Assembly (NCBI RefSeq): GCF_027923385.1
Contig: NZ_BSEC01000004.1
Location: forward strand, 62,001-126,000
Direction of reading: 5' to 3'
Source: Methylocystis echinoides
GTDB taxonomy: Bacteria > Pseudomonadota > Alphaproteobacteria > Rhizobiales > Beijerinckiaceae
DNA: 64,000 bases
How positions within the stretch are numbered: position 1 is the stretch's first letter; every line of letters begins with the position of its first letter. Made by a program: the position numbers and the translations under genes. Below, piece by piece: positions 44,885 through 54,908 of the stretch. Under the pieces are notes generated by a model. That model searched no databases, had not been told where the DNA came from, and was given only the letters and a program-made list of their open reading frames with translations.

Positions 44885-47849
44885 CCACGTCGAGTAGCTC
44901 AGAACGCGGGTTTCGGAGGGGCCGGAAGGCGTTTTGTAGCGGCTCAGTCGGCCAAACGTAGTCCCCGTTGAAGGTGATATGCTCCCAGCCAAGTGGAGCG
45001 ATGTGAGCGAGCAGATCGTCACGGACCCGTTCCCCGTTGGAACGCAGCTCAGCTACGGCGTGGCTGAGGTAGACCGTATTCCAAAGGATCACGGCAGCGA
45101 CGACGAGATTGAGACCAGAAGCACGGTAGCGTTGATTTTCGAACGTCCGGTCGCGGATTTCACCAAGGCGATGAAAGAATACTGCCCTGGCGAGCGCGTT
45201 GCGCGCCTCGCCCTTATTGAGGCCAGCGTTCGTCCGCCGCCGCAGAGCGGGGTCGCTGATCCAGTCGAGAGTGAAGAGCGTTCGTTCGAGCCGGCCCATT
45301 TCCCGAAGGGTTTTCGCCAGCGCATTCTGTTTGGGGTAGGCCGCAAGTCGACGCATCAGGATCGACGGCGCAACGGTTCCAGCTTTGATTGACGCCGCGA
45401 GGCGCAATGTTTCATCCCAATTTTCGCCAATGATGCGGAAATCGATCGCGCCGCCGATCATCGGGACGAGAGATTTATAGGATGAACGAGCGTCGGCGAT
45501 GTAGAGACGGCGATCGGCGAGATCACGAATGCGCGGCGCAAATCTAAATCCCGTAAGGTGGCATAGACCGAACACGTGACCGACGGCGCCCGCCGTGTCC
45601 GTATAGTGCTCGCGTATGTCCAGAGAGCATTCGTGGTGTAGCAGTCCGTCCAGAATATGCGCGGCCTCGCTGGCGTTGGCGGCGATGACCTTGGTGTGAA
45701 ACGGCGCATAGCGATCGGAGATATGCGTGTAGAATTTGACGCCCGGCTCCGAGCCATATTTGGCGTTGTAATCGGCGCGCGCCTCGCCATGCCCCCCGCC
45801 TTGAAAAATTGACCGTCCGACGATGACGCGCCGCCGTCACCCCAGACCTTTGTGAACGGTTGCGAATGTATCGCCTCTGTCAGGCATGCGAGCGCCGCCT
45901 GATAGGTTTCATCGCGAACATGCCATTCTGCGATCCAGAGCAATTTCGAATGACTGAATATTTTGGAGCTGCGCGCCATTCGGGCGAGGCCGAGATTGGT
46001 GGCGTCGGCGAGCAACGCCGTCATCAGCCCGATATTTTCCTCGGGCGGCGCGCCGGTGCGAAGATGACCGAAACGCTCGGCGAATCCTGTCCAGCCATTG
46101 ACTTCGGCGAGAAGCTCGGTGATCCGCAGGCGCGGCAGCATGCCATAGAGCCGGCGCGCGACATCTTCTACTTCATCGTTCTCATCCTTGCGGATAGGAC
46201 TGATCGACAACCCCTCCGCAGTGATGGCCGCTTCGACAAGCTTGCCTGCCGATGCGAGTGTATCGATTTCCTCGAGCCGCGATTCAAGCAAAGCAGTTCG
46301 CTCGGCGCGCCAGTCATCGAAGCCATCCGGGACGGCAAGTCCCAATTCGCCTTCCTGTCGCCGTGCGACGAAGGCCTCTGGCGGCAAAAGAAAATCGCCG
46401 AAGGCGCGGAACGCGGGGCTTCCCTCGACCCAAATATCTCCGGACCGCAGACTGTCGCGTAGCGTCATCATGACGGCGACCTCATATGCCCGACGGTCAA
46501 ATGTAGGGCCTCGTCCAACGAGCTTGCGCCACGTCGCTTTCAGAAACGCTGTGGGCGGGCGCTGCGGGAGTCGCCTCGGCCGCGCTGCATAAAGTCCACG
46601 CAACAGTTCGAGCGCGTCGAGCAATGCGTCGTTTTGCTTCCATGAGCGGAACACAAATGCATTGAGCAAGACCGGAATCATCCGGCGAACCGTCGGATAT
46701 CTTTCGACGATTTCGGTCAGATTATCTTCGCGCGTATTGGTGACGACGATTTCAGTTTCCGCGACAAGCGCCTTCAAGCGTTCCCAGCCGAGAGATCGTT
46801 CAACAGCCGCATCTTGGTCCTCTCCAGACTCCTTTGCCGCCAACATGACTTTCGCCATGTGGAGCAACGCACGCGCGGACGCATCGAGCGCTTTTGCTCG
46901 ATGAACAAGATTTTCTTTGTAGGCGCGTTCGGCGCGACGATAGACGCCGCCAAGCATTTTGTCGAACATCACGAGCGCCGCATCCGTGAGGATGGCTTCC
47001 ATCTCACGAGCGAACACCACCAGAGTCGCCAGTCGTCGGTGCGTATCGAAACGCGAAAGATGCTGAGCGCTGAGAATGGCTGTCTCCTTGGCGATCGTTC
47101 TATATCGGGCGCGATGAATCCGTTGCTCGCGATCCGGCCCAACGCCCAAGCTTCGGACAAATTGCAAGCGCTCGACGACGCCAACCAGGTACTTCTGCGT
47201 TGGCGCCTCCGGCCAGTCACGCAACCAGGCAGCCCGCGTGCGGTCTCTGTCGTCTCTGACCGCGATCAACGCCTCCAATTCCGTAATAGTCCGCTGTTCC
47301 AATCCCTCGACGAGATTCTTGTGGGCCTGCTTCCGGGCGCGTGCGCGAGCGGCTAGGCCGATACGTTCCAGGATTGTCGGCGCAGGCAATGCCGCGGGTT
47401 TGGAGTGCTTCGATCATGGCGGCAACAATGACATCGCCGCGATCCGTGCCAACCGCCTCGGTCGTCGCAATCTTTGCGACAGTCCGATAATCAGCGCGAC
47501 TGAAAGGACGAACGCGCAGATACGACTGTATGTCGCCCAGATGCTCCCAGCGTGTTTCCTCTCGACGGGCATACTCGCGAAAAATCCCGGGCTCGATGCC
47601 GAGTTGACCGGCAATGAATGATAGAACGTCGGCGGGCGGAGCTTCGTCAATGCCGAGCACTCGACCCGGAAAACGCTGATAGGCGAGATGCACCGCAAAA
47701 CCGAGCCGATTGGCGTCGCGCCGCCGTCGACGGATCAACACAAGATCGTCGGGCGAAAGCGTGTAGTTCCGGATGATTGCCGCCGGATCGTTAGGCGGAT
47801 TGAACAACGCCGCACGGGCCTGCGGCGAGAGGATTTCGTGCTTCTTCAT
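44880..47849 (-). pseudogene. tnpA: Tn3-family transposase TnpA with two frameshifts
   Basis: Three overlapping minus-strand frames together give the full 989-codon TnpA. From 47849 the N-terminal domain reads MKKHEILSPQARAALFNPP. A frame change near 47385 leads into APTILERIGLAARAR and the long central part. A second change near 45800, close to a run of six C bases, leads to the end (HVFGLCHLTGFRFAPRIRDL). The catalytic region with DGQFF, the Asp near HILDGLLHHE and the Glu region NKGEARNALARAVFFHRLGE remains visible. The gene cannot make a whole protein without frameshifting. Confidence 0.88.
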
Positions 47850-47969
47850 AGCCGGCTCCCTTGCTGCGAAAGCGGTCGCTCGCGCAGCAGTCCGGCTTAT
47901 CAATATTTTTCAATGCCTTGTTATCTGCGCCACTCCGTCGCCAAGATACCAGCGAACTTCCATCAGCGC

Positions 47970-48007
47970 CTTAGCGTAGGATTTTGGGAAGATTCTGCGA
48001 TGACCCC
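47970..48007 (-). repeat. Tn3 right terminal inverted repeat
   Basis: A 38-bp inverted repeat, one mismatch from the left copy at 44847-44884. Confidence 0.9.
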
Positions 48008-48111
48008 TTGTGGCGTGCTTGATAACGACCTACTTCAGAATCGGCTAATTTGAAACAACACTCCCCAGCCCTGTTGCCAGCTGAACGGCAACTTTTTCAG
48101 GAGAGCCTGCC

Positions 48112-48366
48112 ATGAAGCGGATTATGATTGCTGCGCTTGGCGCGGTTATGTTCGGTCCCGGCGCAATGGCCGATGCGAAGCTGACCGATACAGAGGTTGC
48201 AAAGGTCAAACAAGCGATCGCTGCTTGGGGTTGCGAGGGGGGGAAATACGAGAAAGAGTCGGAAGGGTCAGGCGTTCTGGAGGCAGAGGACGTGAAATGC
48301 AAGGGCGGCCAATATGACTTCCGCCTCGATAAGGATTTCAACGTTCTGGCGATCACCAGAGATTGA
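48112..48366 (+). CDS. Small secreted PepSY-like protein
   Basis: An 84-residue protein starting at 48112 behind CAGGAGAG. It begins with a signal peptide (MKRIMIAALGAVMFGPGAMA). The mature part has a helix then strands (GGQYDFRLDKDFNVLAITRD) in the style of PepSY-like periplasmic proteins. Two cysteines could pair. The frame is intact although it lies next to pseudogenes. Confidence 0.6.
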   Translation: MKRIMIAALGAVMFGPGAMADAKLTDTEVAKVKQAIAAWGCEGGKYEKESEGSGVLEAEDVKCKGGQYDFRLDKDFNVLAITRD

Positions 48367-48739
48367 GTCTTCGAGGTGGTCTCGCGTTTTGGTTTCACAT
48401 GTGATGAGAGCGGGACCAAGCCTTTGGGAAGCGAGGGGTGCTGACATCGCCAGCGGTAAGGGGATGTGTACGTCGTCGACGCTTCGCAAGAGCAGATCGA
48501 CCAACACGTCGCGGACGAACGCCGGGAGACGAGCTTCGAACGGACCCCGTTCAACGGACCCCGTTCTTGGAAGCGCATGGCGTCCGCAGCCTGGGTGGTC
48601 GCCGCGTCTCGAAGAAGGAGAGCCGTTCGACGTAACCGCCAAGACCGTCATCGATGCGCTTTACGCCGCGGATTCAGCAGGCAGGGCTTTTCAGGGCGCG
48701 CCGCTCGCGTTAGCGCCGGGGCCGATGGCGACATTGCGC
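48367..48739. other. Degenerate stretch, no supported gene
   Basis: About 370 bases. Several frames give protein-like pieces (DVTAKTVIDALYAADSAG ending at 48793) without starts. It is probably decayed coding sequence. Confidence 0.4.
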
Positions 48740-49121
48740 GCCGCAACAAATCCGCCCGAACGAGGCTTCGAGTCCGTCGCCAGGACGAGATAGGGCGAGG
48801 CGCCGCGCCTCTCGCCTAATAGCGCCAGATCGAAGAGGCCGCTGGAAAAACACACGCGCTGCACTTGGCTGTTGAGCAGGATACGACAGCCGGTCGCTTG
48901 CGCATGTTCATAGGGACCGCGCAATGTCCTGACCCGTCATATTGCTGAAGCCCGGGGCCCATGAATTCAGATAGGGGCTGAGTTTCTGCAATCCGCCGAG
49001 CTGCTCCGCGCTCTCGATCAAAAATGGCGTCCACGCCCAGTTGGTAAAGCCAGATGATGCAAGCGACGCCGGCGGGTCCGCCGCCCACGATTGCAACCTG
49101 AGCCTTCGTCTTCGCGTCCAT
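48740..49121 (-). pseudogene. FAD-dependent oxidoreductase remnant
   Basis: From a start at 49121 the frame gives AQVAIVGGGPAGVACIIWLY, the FAD-binding dinucleotide motif of thioredoxin-reductase-like oxidoreductases. It then shifts frame to FLIESAEQLGGLQKLSPYLN and shifts again to GCRILLNSQVQRVCF and ASPYLVLATDSKPRS. The three pieces in order reconstruct one protein start, with two frameshifts and a lost C-terminus. Confidence 0.75.
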
Positions 49122-49415
49122 TCGCGGTTGATCCTCTTTTGCGCCTGCATTGAATCCATCGCGTCTACGGCCTGCAACTTCCTCAAGGCCCGGACGCTCA
49201 AGGCCCGGACGCGCCAACTTGCCCGCTTCCCGACCGGCCGGTAGAAAGACTGGATCAAATCCGGAGGCCTCGATGTATTCCTTCACGGTCGCGGCAATCG
49301 TCTTCGGCTGCACATTCGGCACAGCGCTCGTCGGATTGGAAGAACCCTTTACAGACACGACGACGAAATAATATGTGCGTTGCGGCCTGGGATGTGCCCC
49401 ATTATTGGAGTGACG

Positions 49416-49868
49416 ATGAAATCCGCGTTGGTCCTCGTTTTTTGTTCTGTCGCGCTCGCGATGCCGATGCACTCTCCCTCGCATGCGACTGAAATCCCGT
49501 CTCCAAACAAGGGAGACCTAACGGCGGAACTGCCGCAGCGGGCGCCAGGCTCGTGGCGAATCACGACCATCTCTCCTGAAACTGGGACCCAAACGAATGA
49601 GGTCTGTATTGAAAAGGGGGACAACATCCTCGGCGCTCAGAGCGGCGACTGTTCCAGGCCGAAGGTTGCTCGCGCAGCCGATCAAACAATAGTGACCATC
49701 GAATGCGGCGCTGGCGACAACCGCGAGATTAACAGCATGCTGTTTACGGGAGATTTTCAGACATGGTATCGCGCCCAAGTGAAGATCACGCGTGTTGGCC
49801 CGGATTCTCAAGAACGTCACGCGGGATTAACGATCGACGCTCGCTTTCTTGCTCCTGGCTGTAACTAA
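49416..49868 (+). CDS. DUF3617-like secreted protein
   Basis: A 150-residue protein starting at 49416 with a signal peptide ending near residue 24 (HSPSHATE). The mature part (LPQRAPGSWRITTISPETGT then CIEKGDNIL) resembles the DUF3617 family of periplasmic proteins, which have a paired-cysteine layout. The frame is intact. Function is unknown. Confidence 0.65.
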   Translation: MKSALVLVFCSVALAMPMHSPSHATEIPSPNKGDLTAELPQRAPGSWRITTISPETGTQTNEVCIEKGDNILGAQSGDCSRPKVARAADQTIVTIECGAGDNREINSMLFTGDFQTWYRAQVKITRVGPDSQERHAGLTIDARFLAPGCN

Positions 49869-50015
49869 ATTCATTAGGGTAGTCTGGTAAAAGCTCGACC
49901 TCGGTTTCGTCCGACGCTGGTAACTCTTCGACCGCTTCAATTTCCGCTTGACCCGTCATCGCCGACGAAAAACAGGATCCACGTGGAGTCGCGTCCCGCA
50001 CTAATGACAACAGTC

Positions 50016-50351
50016 TTACTTGCGGCAAGAGACAAGATCTTTTTCCTCGACTGAAAAAATAGAGCCAGCTTCGATGTTGATCTTATTCACAAGGCAAGCC
50101 CGTCCACTCTTGAAAGTGATCGACGCGTCATAGAGCCCTGGCGAGAGGTTTTTGATCGCCAAGCGTTCGTCGTGATCAACCTCGCCATCGGCGTCGATCT
50201 TCGCCAAGTCCGTGCCGAAGTCGCCTGTTCCAGATCTGGCCAGCCGTATCGAAGTGACAGTTTCGCTGGCCAGATTCCAGAAGCGGATGGTTTCTGCCGC
50301 ACTCGCTGAAACAACGAAGAGGCACATCAAGCCAGCCGAAAGATATTTCAT
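50016..50351 (-). CDS. Small secreted hypothetical protein
   Basis: A 111-residue protein starting at 50351 (an ATG two codons upstream is also possible). A signal peptide (MKYLSAGLMCLFVVSASA) is followed by a beta-rich domain with IRFWNLASETVTSIRLARSG and two cysteines near the end. It may be a periplasmic beta-sandwich. The family is not recognised. Confidence 0.6.
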   Translation of the reverse strand: MKYLSAGLMCLFVVSASAAETIRFWNLASETVTSIRLARSGTGDFGTDLAKIDADGEVDHDERLAIKNLSPGLYDASITFKSGRACLVNKINIEAGSIFSVEEKDLVSCRK

Positions 50352-50879
50352 GCCCATCGCTCCCTTGCCGAAGGCAAACGCCTTTATCTCAGGCTCTTCC
50401 AGAAGCGTTATGAAGCCCTCCAAGAAAGGTCAAGAACTCGATAGCTTGCGTTTCGTCTCGCGGAAAAACGGCTCGCCAATTCGAGAGTTTCGGCGCCAGA
50501 GGAAAACGGAGCCGGCACCATGGCGGCGACGAAGGCAATGGAGAATGTAAGGTGCGGGCGTTGCACTGACGTGTGACAAGTGTGTGTGCAAGCGAGGAAG
50601 TTATAGGGTAGCGAGATAGAGGACCCTTGGCGCGAAAGGGAACTTAATCCCCGGTTCATCGCGTGAACAGGAAGGACGGATGGGCTTTCGCCCGCGAGGT
50701 GTGAGCTTGCAATAGGTTGTCCATCCGGACTGGACCGAGGAAAGCCGAGTTGAAGCTTCATCTTTCACCAGAGACCCGGATGAACATCCATAAGAATGCC
50801 CGTTTGACGCCGCTCGGTCGAGTGGAATTGGCGCGTCGTGTCCTGGAGGGCGGCGAGGCGGTCGCACCGCCAGGGCGAC

Positions 50880-51068
50880 CATCTTCTCGAATCGCGGGAG
50901 GTCCTTCAAAATGACACGGATGTTGCTGTCGCTTGCGGCTTCCATGAAATCCTCGAAGGTTTCCATGATGGCGCGATCGATAAAAGTCGCCCGGGTTCCG
51001 TCGATCATCAGGAAACTGTCTCCCTCAATCTCCCCCAGAATATTGCGTAGAGGCACCTTGAGAAACGA
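50880..51068 (-). pseudogene. SulP STAS-domain remnant
   Basis: From about 51068 the minus strand reads SFLKVPLRNILGEIEGDSFL then MIDGTRATFIDRAIMETFED, the C-terminal STAS domain of a SulP transporter. No start and no membrane part are attached. A plus-strand CzcA remnant abuts it at 51075, so a rearrangement joined the two. Confidence 0.7.
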
Positions 51069-51074
51069 ACCGGG

Positions 51075-51480
51075 GACGTGGCTGAAGTGCGCAACGGCCC
51101 GCTGCCGCGCAACGACGTCGTCACTCGCAATGGCGAGGAGGAAGCGGTCTGGGGGCTTGTGCTCGGCCTGCGCGGCGCCGACGCCCGCATGGTCGTCACC
51201 GGCGTCAAGGCGCGTCTAGCCGAGCTCGAGCCATAACTGCCGAAAGGCGCCACGATCGAGATTTTCTGCGACCGCAGCGAGCTGATCGGCAAGGCGGTCT
51301 GGACCGTGGAAAAGGTGCTGATCGAGGCCATCGTCCTCCTCGTGATCCTGCTCGCGCTGTTTCTCGAACATCATGTTTTTGGCGGCCTCGCGATCGCCAT
51401 CGGCCTGCTGGTGGGCTGACCGTCGTCGTCGTGAACATGTCGAGCGCCGACTCGCCCATGCGCAGGACGCCATCCCGCTG
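51075..51480 (+). pseudogene. CzcA/CusA-type RND efflux pump remnant
   Basis: The frame reads DVAEVRNGPLPRNDVVTRNG then EEEAVWGLVLGLRGADARMV and, after an in-frame TAA at 51234, LPKGATIEIFCDRSELIGKA followed by a hydrophobic segment. This is the central part of heavy-metal RND pumps. A second stop at 51420 and a frame change follow. Both ends of the gene are missing. Confidence 0.75.
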
Positions 51481-51647
51481 CTCATAGACCACCAATCGCT
51501 GCCTTGGACGACCGCGTGAATTCAAGAAATAGCCGCAGTATCCCAGAGTGTCTGGTCGCCGCACTGATCGGCCCGGCGGCAGCAGGAGCGCATGCAGCCG
51601 GTGTCGCCTCGGGCGGCATTCAGCGAGACGCGACGGCGTGAAGCGCC

Positions 51648-52447
51648 TCAACCGCCGATCTGCGACAGCGCATGGCGCAGCGGCGCGTCGGAGATTTGCA
51701 TGATCCCGCGATAGGGCGTGCTCAGCTCCAAGATCAGAAAGCTCGCGGCCGAAACGGAGGCACCCCCTGTAGCAACGCGGCCACCACCGTGGCGTTCGAG
51801 CGCGTGAACAGGCCGAACCCCAGAAACAGCGCGCATATCCAGAAGACCAGAAGGGTAAGGAAAGGCCGGGGCAGCGACTCCCCGGCCTGCTCCGACATCA
51901 ACAGCCGCGCCTGCATGACTTACACCGCCACCTCTGGCTCTGCAGGATTTTGCCCGTCTCGGTCTTCGGGGAGAGATTCTGCAAGTGTTCGATGAAATTG
52001 GCAGCGGCGTTCATATTCGCCGGCTGCGGTGCGCCCCCCCGACCAAATTCGTTCCTGTCCGCCCCTTATTGCACTGCGCAATTCCTCGCGCGCCTTTTTC
52101 GTGTCCGCACCATAGGAGGCGAGCAGTCGATCGACCAAGACGATGTTCGCCGAGAGCGTTTGCAGCTCGTTTTTCTGCGCCTTGTAGGAACTGTCCGCCG
52201 AGGCGATCAGCGGGCCAAGAATGAGCGCCGACATAGTTCCGATCAGGCCCATCACCAGCCTGATGACGTCGCCGAATCCGAGTCCAGATGGCTTTCCAAG
52301 CTGCGCTGCAGCCAATTTTTCCCGCTGTGACCGTGAGTTTCTCCCCTTGGCGCGCGCCATAAATTTAGGTATGCGACCGGTTCGATCGCGCCTAGCGCTC
52401 AACGCAAACGAGAAGCGCCTCGAATGCAGAGCCAACTCGCGCGTCAT
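51648..52447 (-). pseudogene. DUF4239 (bestrophin-like) membrane protein remnant
   Basis: Minus-strand pieces in order match DUF4239: DVIRLVMGLIGTMSALILGP, then LIASADSSYKAQKNELQTLS and DRLLASYGADTKKAREELR. After frame changes they continue as ESLPRPFLTLLVFWICALFL and ASFLILELSTPYRGIMQISD. At least two frameshifts break it. Confidence 0.75.
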
Positions 52448-52485
52448 CTCCTTATCGTAGCTGTCGCTATTCTCTGAACCTTCAT

Positions 52486-53114
52486 GTGGCGTCGCTTGCC
52501 GCAGCGGAGCTTACGCGCCCTCAAATCGAGCAACGGCTCGGTACCCCCAAGGAAAGTCAACGGACCTGTCAAATCTCGACCTTTCCGGCGTCGACCTTTC
52601 CGGTCTCGATCTGCGGGGTGCAGATTTCATTTCCTCGCGCCATCAGACGCCAGCCTGAAGGCAGCGAATGTTTGGGGTGCAATTTTACACGCGCTGATCT
52701 TGGCAACGCCGACTTCACGGGAGCTAAGCTGCAAGAGGACGTCATCTATGCGGCGACCCTCAACAATGCGAATTTCACGAGCGCCGATCTCACTCCGCGC
52801 CCGCATCATCGGTGGGGGACGCGGCGTCAGATTCACCAATGCACGGCTCGTCGAAGCGAACCTCGGCGCTGACCCTGCCAATCAGGGAATGGTTCCCGTG
52901 CGAGCCGAACTTCCGGAAGCAAATTTCGACGGGGCCGATCTGACAGGCCAATCTTACTCGTGCCGTTCTCGCTTCAGCCAGTTTTAGCGGGGCAGTGGTG
53001 ACGGATGCGCGCTTCGATTACGAGGTCCTTGAGGACTCGAGGTCTCTCGATTGGGCGCTAAAGTTTCCCGGACGCGATTGCCGGTTTTTCCCGCCAAGCG
53101 GGCGACTTTTTTGA
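52486..53114 (+). pseudogene. Pentapeptide-repeat protein remnant
   Basis: Across three frames the sequence gives pentapeptide repeats of the A(D/N)LXX kind: CNFTRADLGNADFTGAKLQE, then FTNARLVEANLGADPA and LPEANFDGADLTG. It ends near 53114 (CRFFPPSGRLF). Several frameshifts prevent one product. Confidence 0.75.
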
Positions 53115-53199
53115 AGGAGACGGCGTCTCAGGGATGCCCTAAGGGACTCGGATAAGCGCGCAAAGCGCCTTGCCCGTTACGAACACTCCCAGAAAAGCT

Positions 53200-54069
53200 A
53201 TGATCCGTCGCCGCATCAAGCTCGCCGCCCTCTGCTTTGGGGCTCTTGCCCCCTGTATCTCGCTGACGGCGGCATGGGGGGAGTCTACACGCGGACAGTA
53301 TCTCGTAGAGGCGCTGGCGGCCTGCGACAATTGCCACACGCCGCGCGGCGCGAACGGCTACGATCTTGCCGCGCGATTTTCCGGCGGATCGCAGACATTT
53401 TTAGCCAAGACCTACGCTGTGCGAGGCGGCAATATCTCGACCGACAAGGAAACCGGCATAGGCGGGTGGACTGACGACGCGTTGCGCGCGGCGATCGTCG
53501 AGGGTTTGGGCCCTGACGGGAGGCTTGCGCCCGCCATGCCGTCCGACTCCTATCGAGCGTTTACGAAACGAGACCTCAATGCGGTGATTGGCTATCTGCG
53601 CAGCAACGCTACGCCGGTCCGATCAGCCGCAGCTCCCGGCCAGCGGCACGACGCTGGATGGGCGCCGCATCCCTTGCCGGGGGCGGAGGGGGCCTTCGAC
53701 GAAGCCGCGCTAGACGATAAGATCAAGCTAGGTCTTTACGTCGCCTCGGTCGCGCGGTGCATGGCGTGTCATAGCGGCGAGACCGACGATGCGCCGGACC
53801 ATGCCAACAAGCTCGGCGCCGGCGGGAAGGTGTTTCGAACGCCGGCGGGCGTGGCAATCGCCTCCAATATCAGTTCACACCTATCGAAAGGCGTGGGCGC
53901 CTGGGCGGACGACGAATTGAAGCGCGCTATCACCCCGGGCGTTTCACGCGACGGCGCTCCAGTCAAACCGCCAATGTCGACCCTGTCCAAGGCGCACTTT
54001 TTAAAAATGTCGCCTCGGGATCTGGACGCGCTCGTCGCCTGGCTTCGCACCGTTCCGCCGCAGGAATAG
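53200..54069 (+). CDS. Diheme cytochrome c
   Basis: A 289-residue periplasmic cytochrome c with a signal peptide ending around residue 26. Two haem sites are visible: CDNCH at residues 42-46 and CMACH at 187-191, each starting a cytochrome c domain of about 130 residues. The layout matches the alcohol-dehydrogenase cytochrome subunit and thiosulfate-dehydrogenase-like class. The start at 53200 is preferred to 53170 because of the basic start of the signal peptide. It lies 840 bp upstream of mxaF in the same direction, but a separate pseudogene lies between, so a methanol-oxidation role is only suggested. Confidence 0.8.
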   Translation: MIRRRIKLAALCFGALAPCISLTAAWGESTRGQYLVEALAACDNCHTPRGANGYDLAARFSGGSQTFLAKTYAVRGGNISTDKETGIGGWTDDALRAAIVEGLGPDGRLAPAMPSDSYRAFTKRDLNAVIGYLRSNATPVRSAAAPGQRHDAGWAPHPLPGAEGAFDEAALDDKIKLGLYVASVARCMACHSGETDDAPDHANKLGAGGKVFRTPAGVAIASNISSHLSKGVGAWADDELKRAITPGVSRDGAPVKPPMSTLSKAHFLKMSPRDLDALVAWLRTVPPQE

Positions 54070-54071
54070 AG

Positions 54072-54586
54072 TCATCGAGGCTTTTCGACCGCGTTCGGGA
54101 TCGCTTTCGCAAGCTCGCCCTCGAAAAGGAGCGCGGCGCCGTAATGCGTTTCGACATCGAAGGGACGTCGCCCATTCATGTCGAGCGACGCGCTGTGCAT
54201 CGCGATCAGCCGTCCGTCCTGGGTAAAGAGGCCCGTCCCTGAACCGCCATAGCCATCGCTACAGTCGTGGCGCGCCTGCCGAATGCGACCCTCGGTCGGC
54301 TCGTCAATTCGGTGGATTTCGCATGGCTCGACCGTGGCTGCAATATTCGAATTGGAATGTCCAGCTGGAGACACCATCGTAACCTTCATGCCCGGACCGG
54401 TCTCGATATCCTTGGCGTCCGGAAGCGGCTGCGGCCGGACTCTTTCCGGCGTCGGCTGCAGCAGCCGGACCAGCGCCCAGTCGTCCGTAATGAACGCATC
54501 CTGTCACGGACTGCTTCGGCATGACATCCGTCATCCTCGGGCGGCTGGTCGAGGAGCTTGTTCCTTGTCATTGCAGCGCGCCGCAT
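54072..54586 (-). pseudogene. Trypsin-like serine protease remnant
   Basis: The downstream frame contains DCSDGYGGSGTGLFTQDGRL, the nucleophile region of a chymotrypsin-fold protease, and upstream DAFITDDWALVRLLQPTPER. A frame change near 54500 separates this from PPEDDGCHAEAVRDR. The part with the catalytic His is missing, so the gene is dead. Confidence 0.7.
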
Positions 54587-54908
54587 CGAGGCACAAACAA
54601 TACGGTGAGCTATTCAACGTCAAGCCGAAGAAAGAGGCCATTCTTAGGACGCTCAGTTAGGGAAAATTCGCCGTCTGATATGCCAAACGTTCCCGAAGAA
54701 CGCTTCCTAAAAATCGTGAAGACAGGCGACCAGACTTAATTTTATATGCCGGTCGGATCGTCCCTCCCAGATGCGCGACAGCGCTTCCTGAGGAAGCGAC
54801 CTTCAACGAACCACGGCGGCTCTAGAACGATCGTGGGCTGACATTTTGCGAGGCGACGTCCCCCTAAAGAGGCTGACAAGGCTTCAGACGTCGCAGGAGG
54901 ACTCGTCG
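54587..54908 (+). promoter_or_regulatory. mxaF: Upstream region of the mxa operon
   Basis: About 320 bases with no supported gene before mxaF. The methanol-inducible mxaF promoter should lie here, since the upstream pseudogene is on the other strand. I could not identify a convincing -35/-10 pair by eye. The AGGAGG ribosome site at 54895-54900 is strong. Confidence 0.5.

Larger units (their letters stand above)
44847..48007 (-). mobile_element. Tn3-family transposable element with defective transposase
   Basis: The element is about 3.16 kb. The left end begins GGCGTCATCGCAGAATC and the right end, on the opposite strand, begins GGGGTCATCGCAGAATC. They match over 38 bp with one mismatch, the normal Tn3 terminal-repeat length. 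No matching 5-bp direct repeat is visible outside (left TCATT, right TTGTG), so a rearrangement probably followed insertion. Only a transposase gene is inside; there is no resolvase or cargo. Confidence 0.9.
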
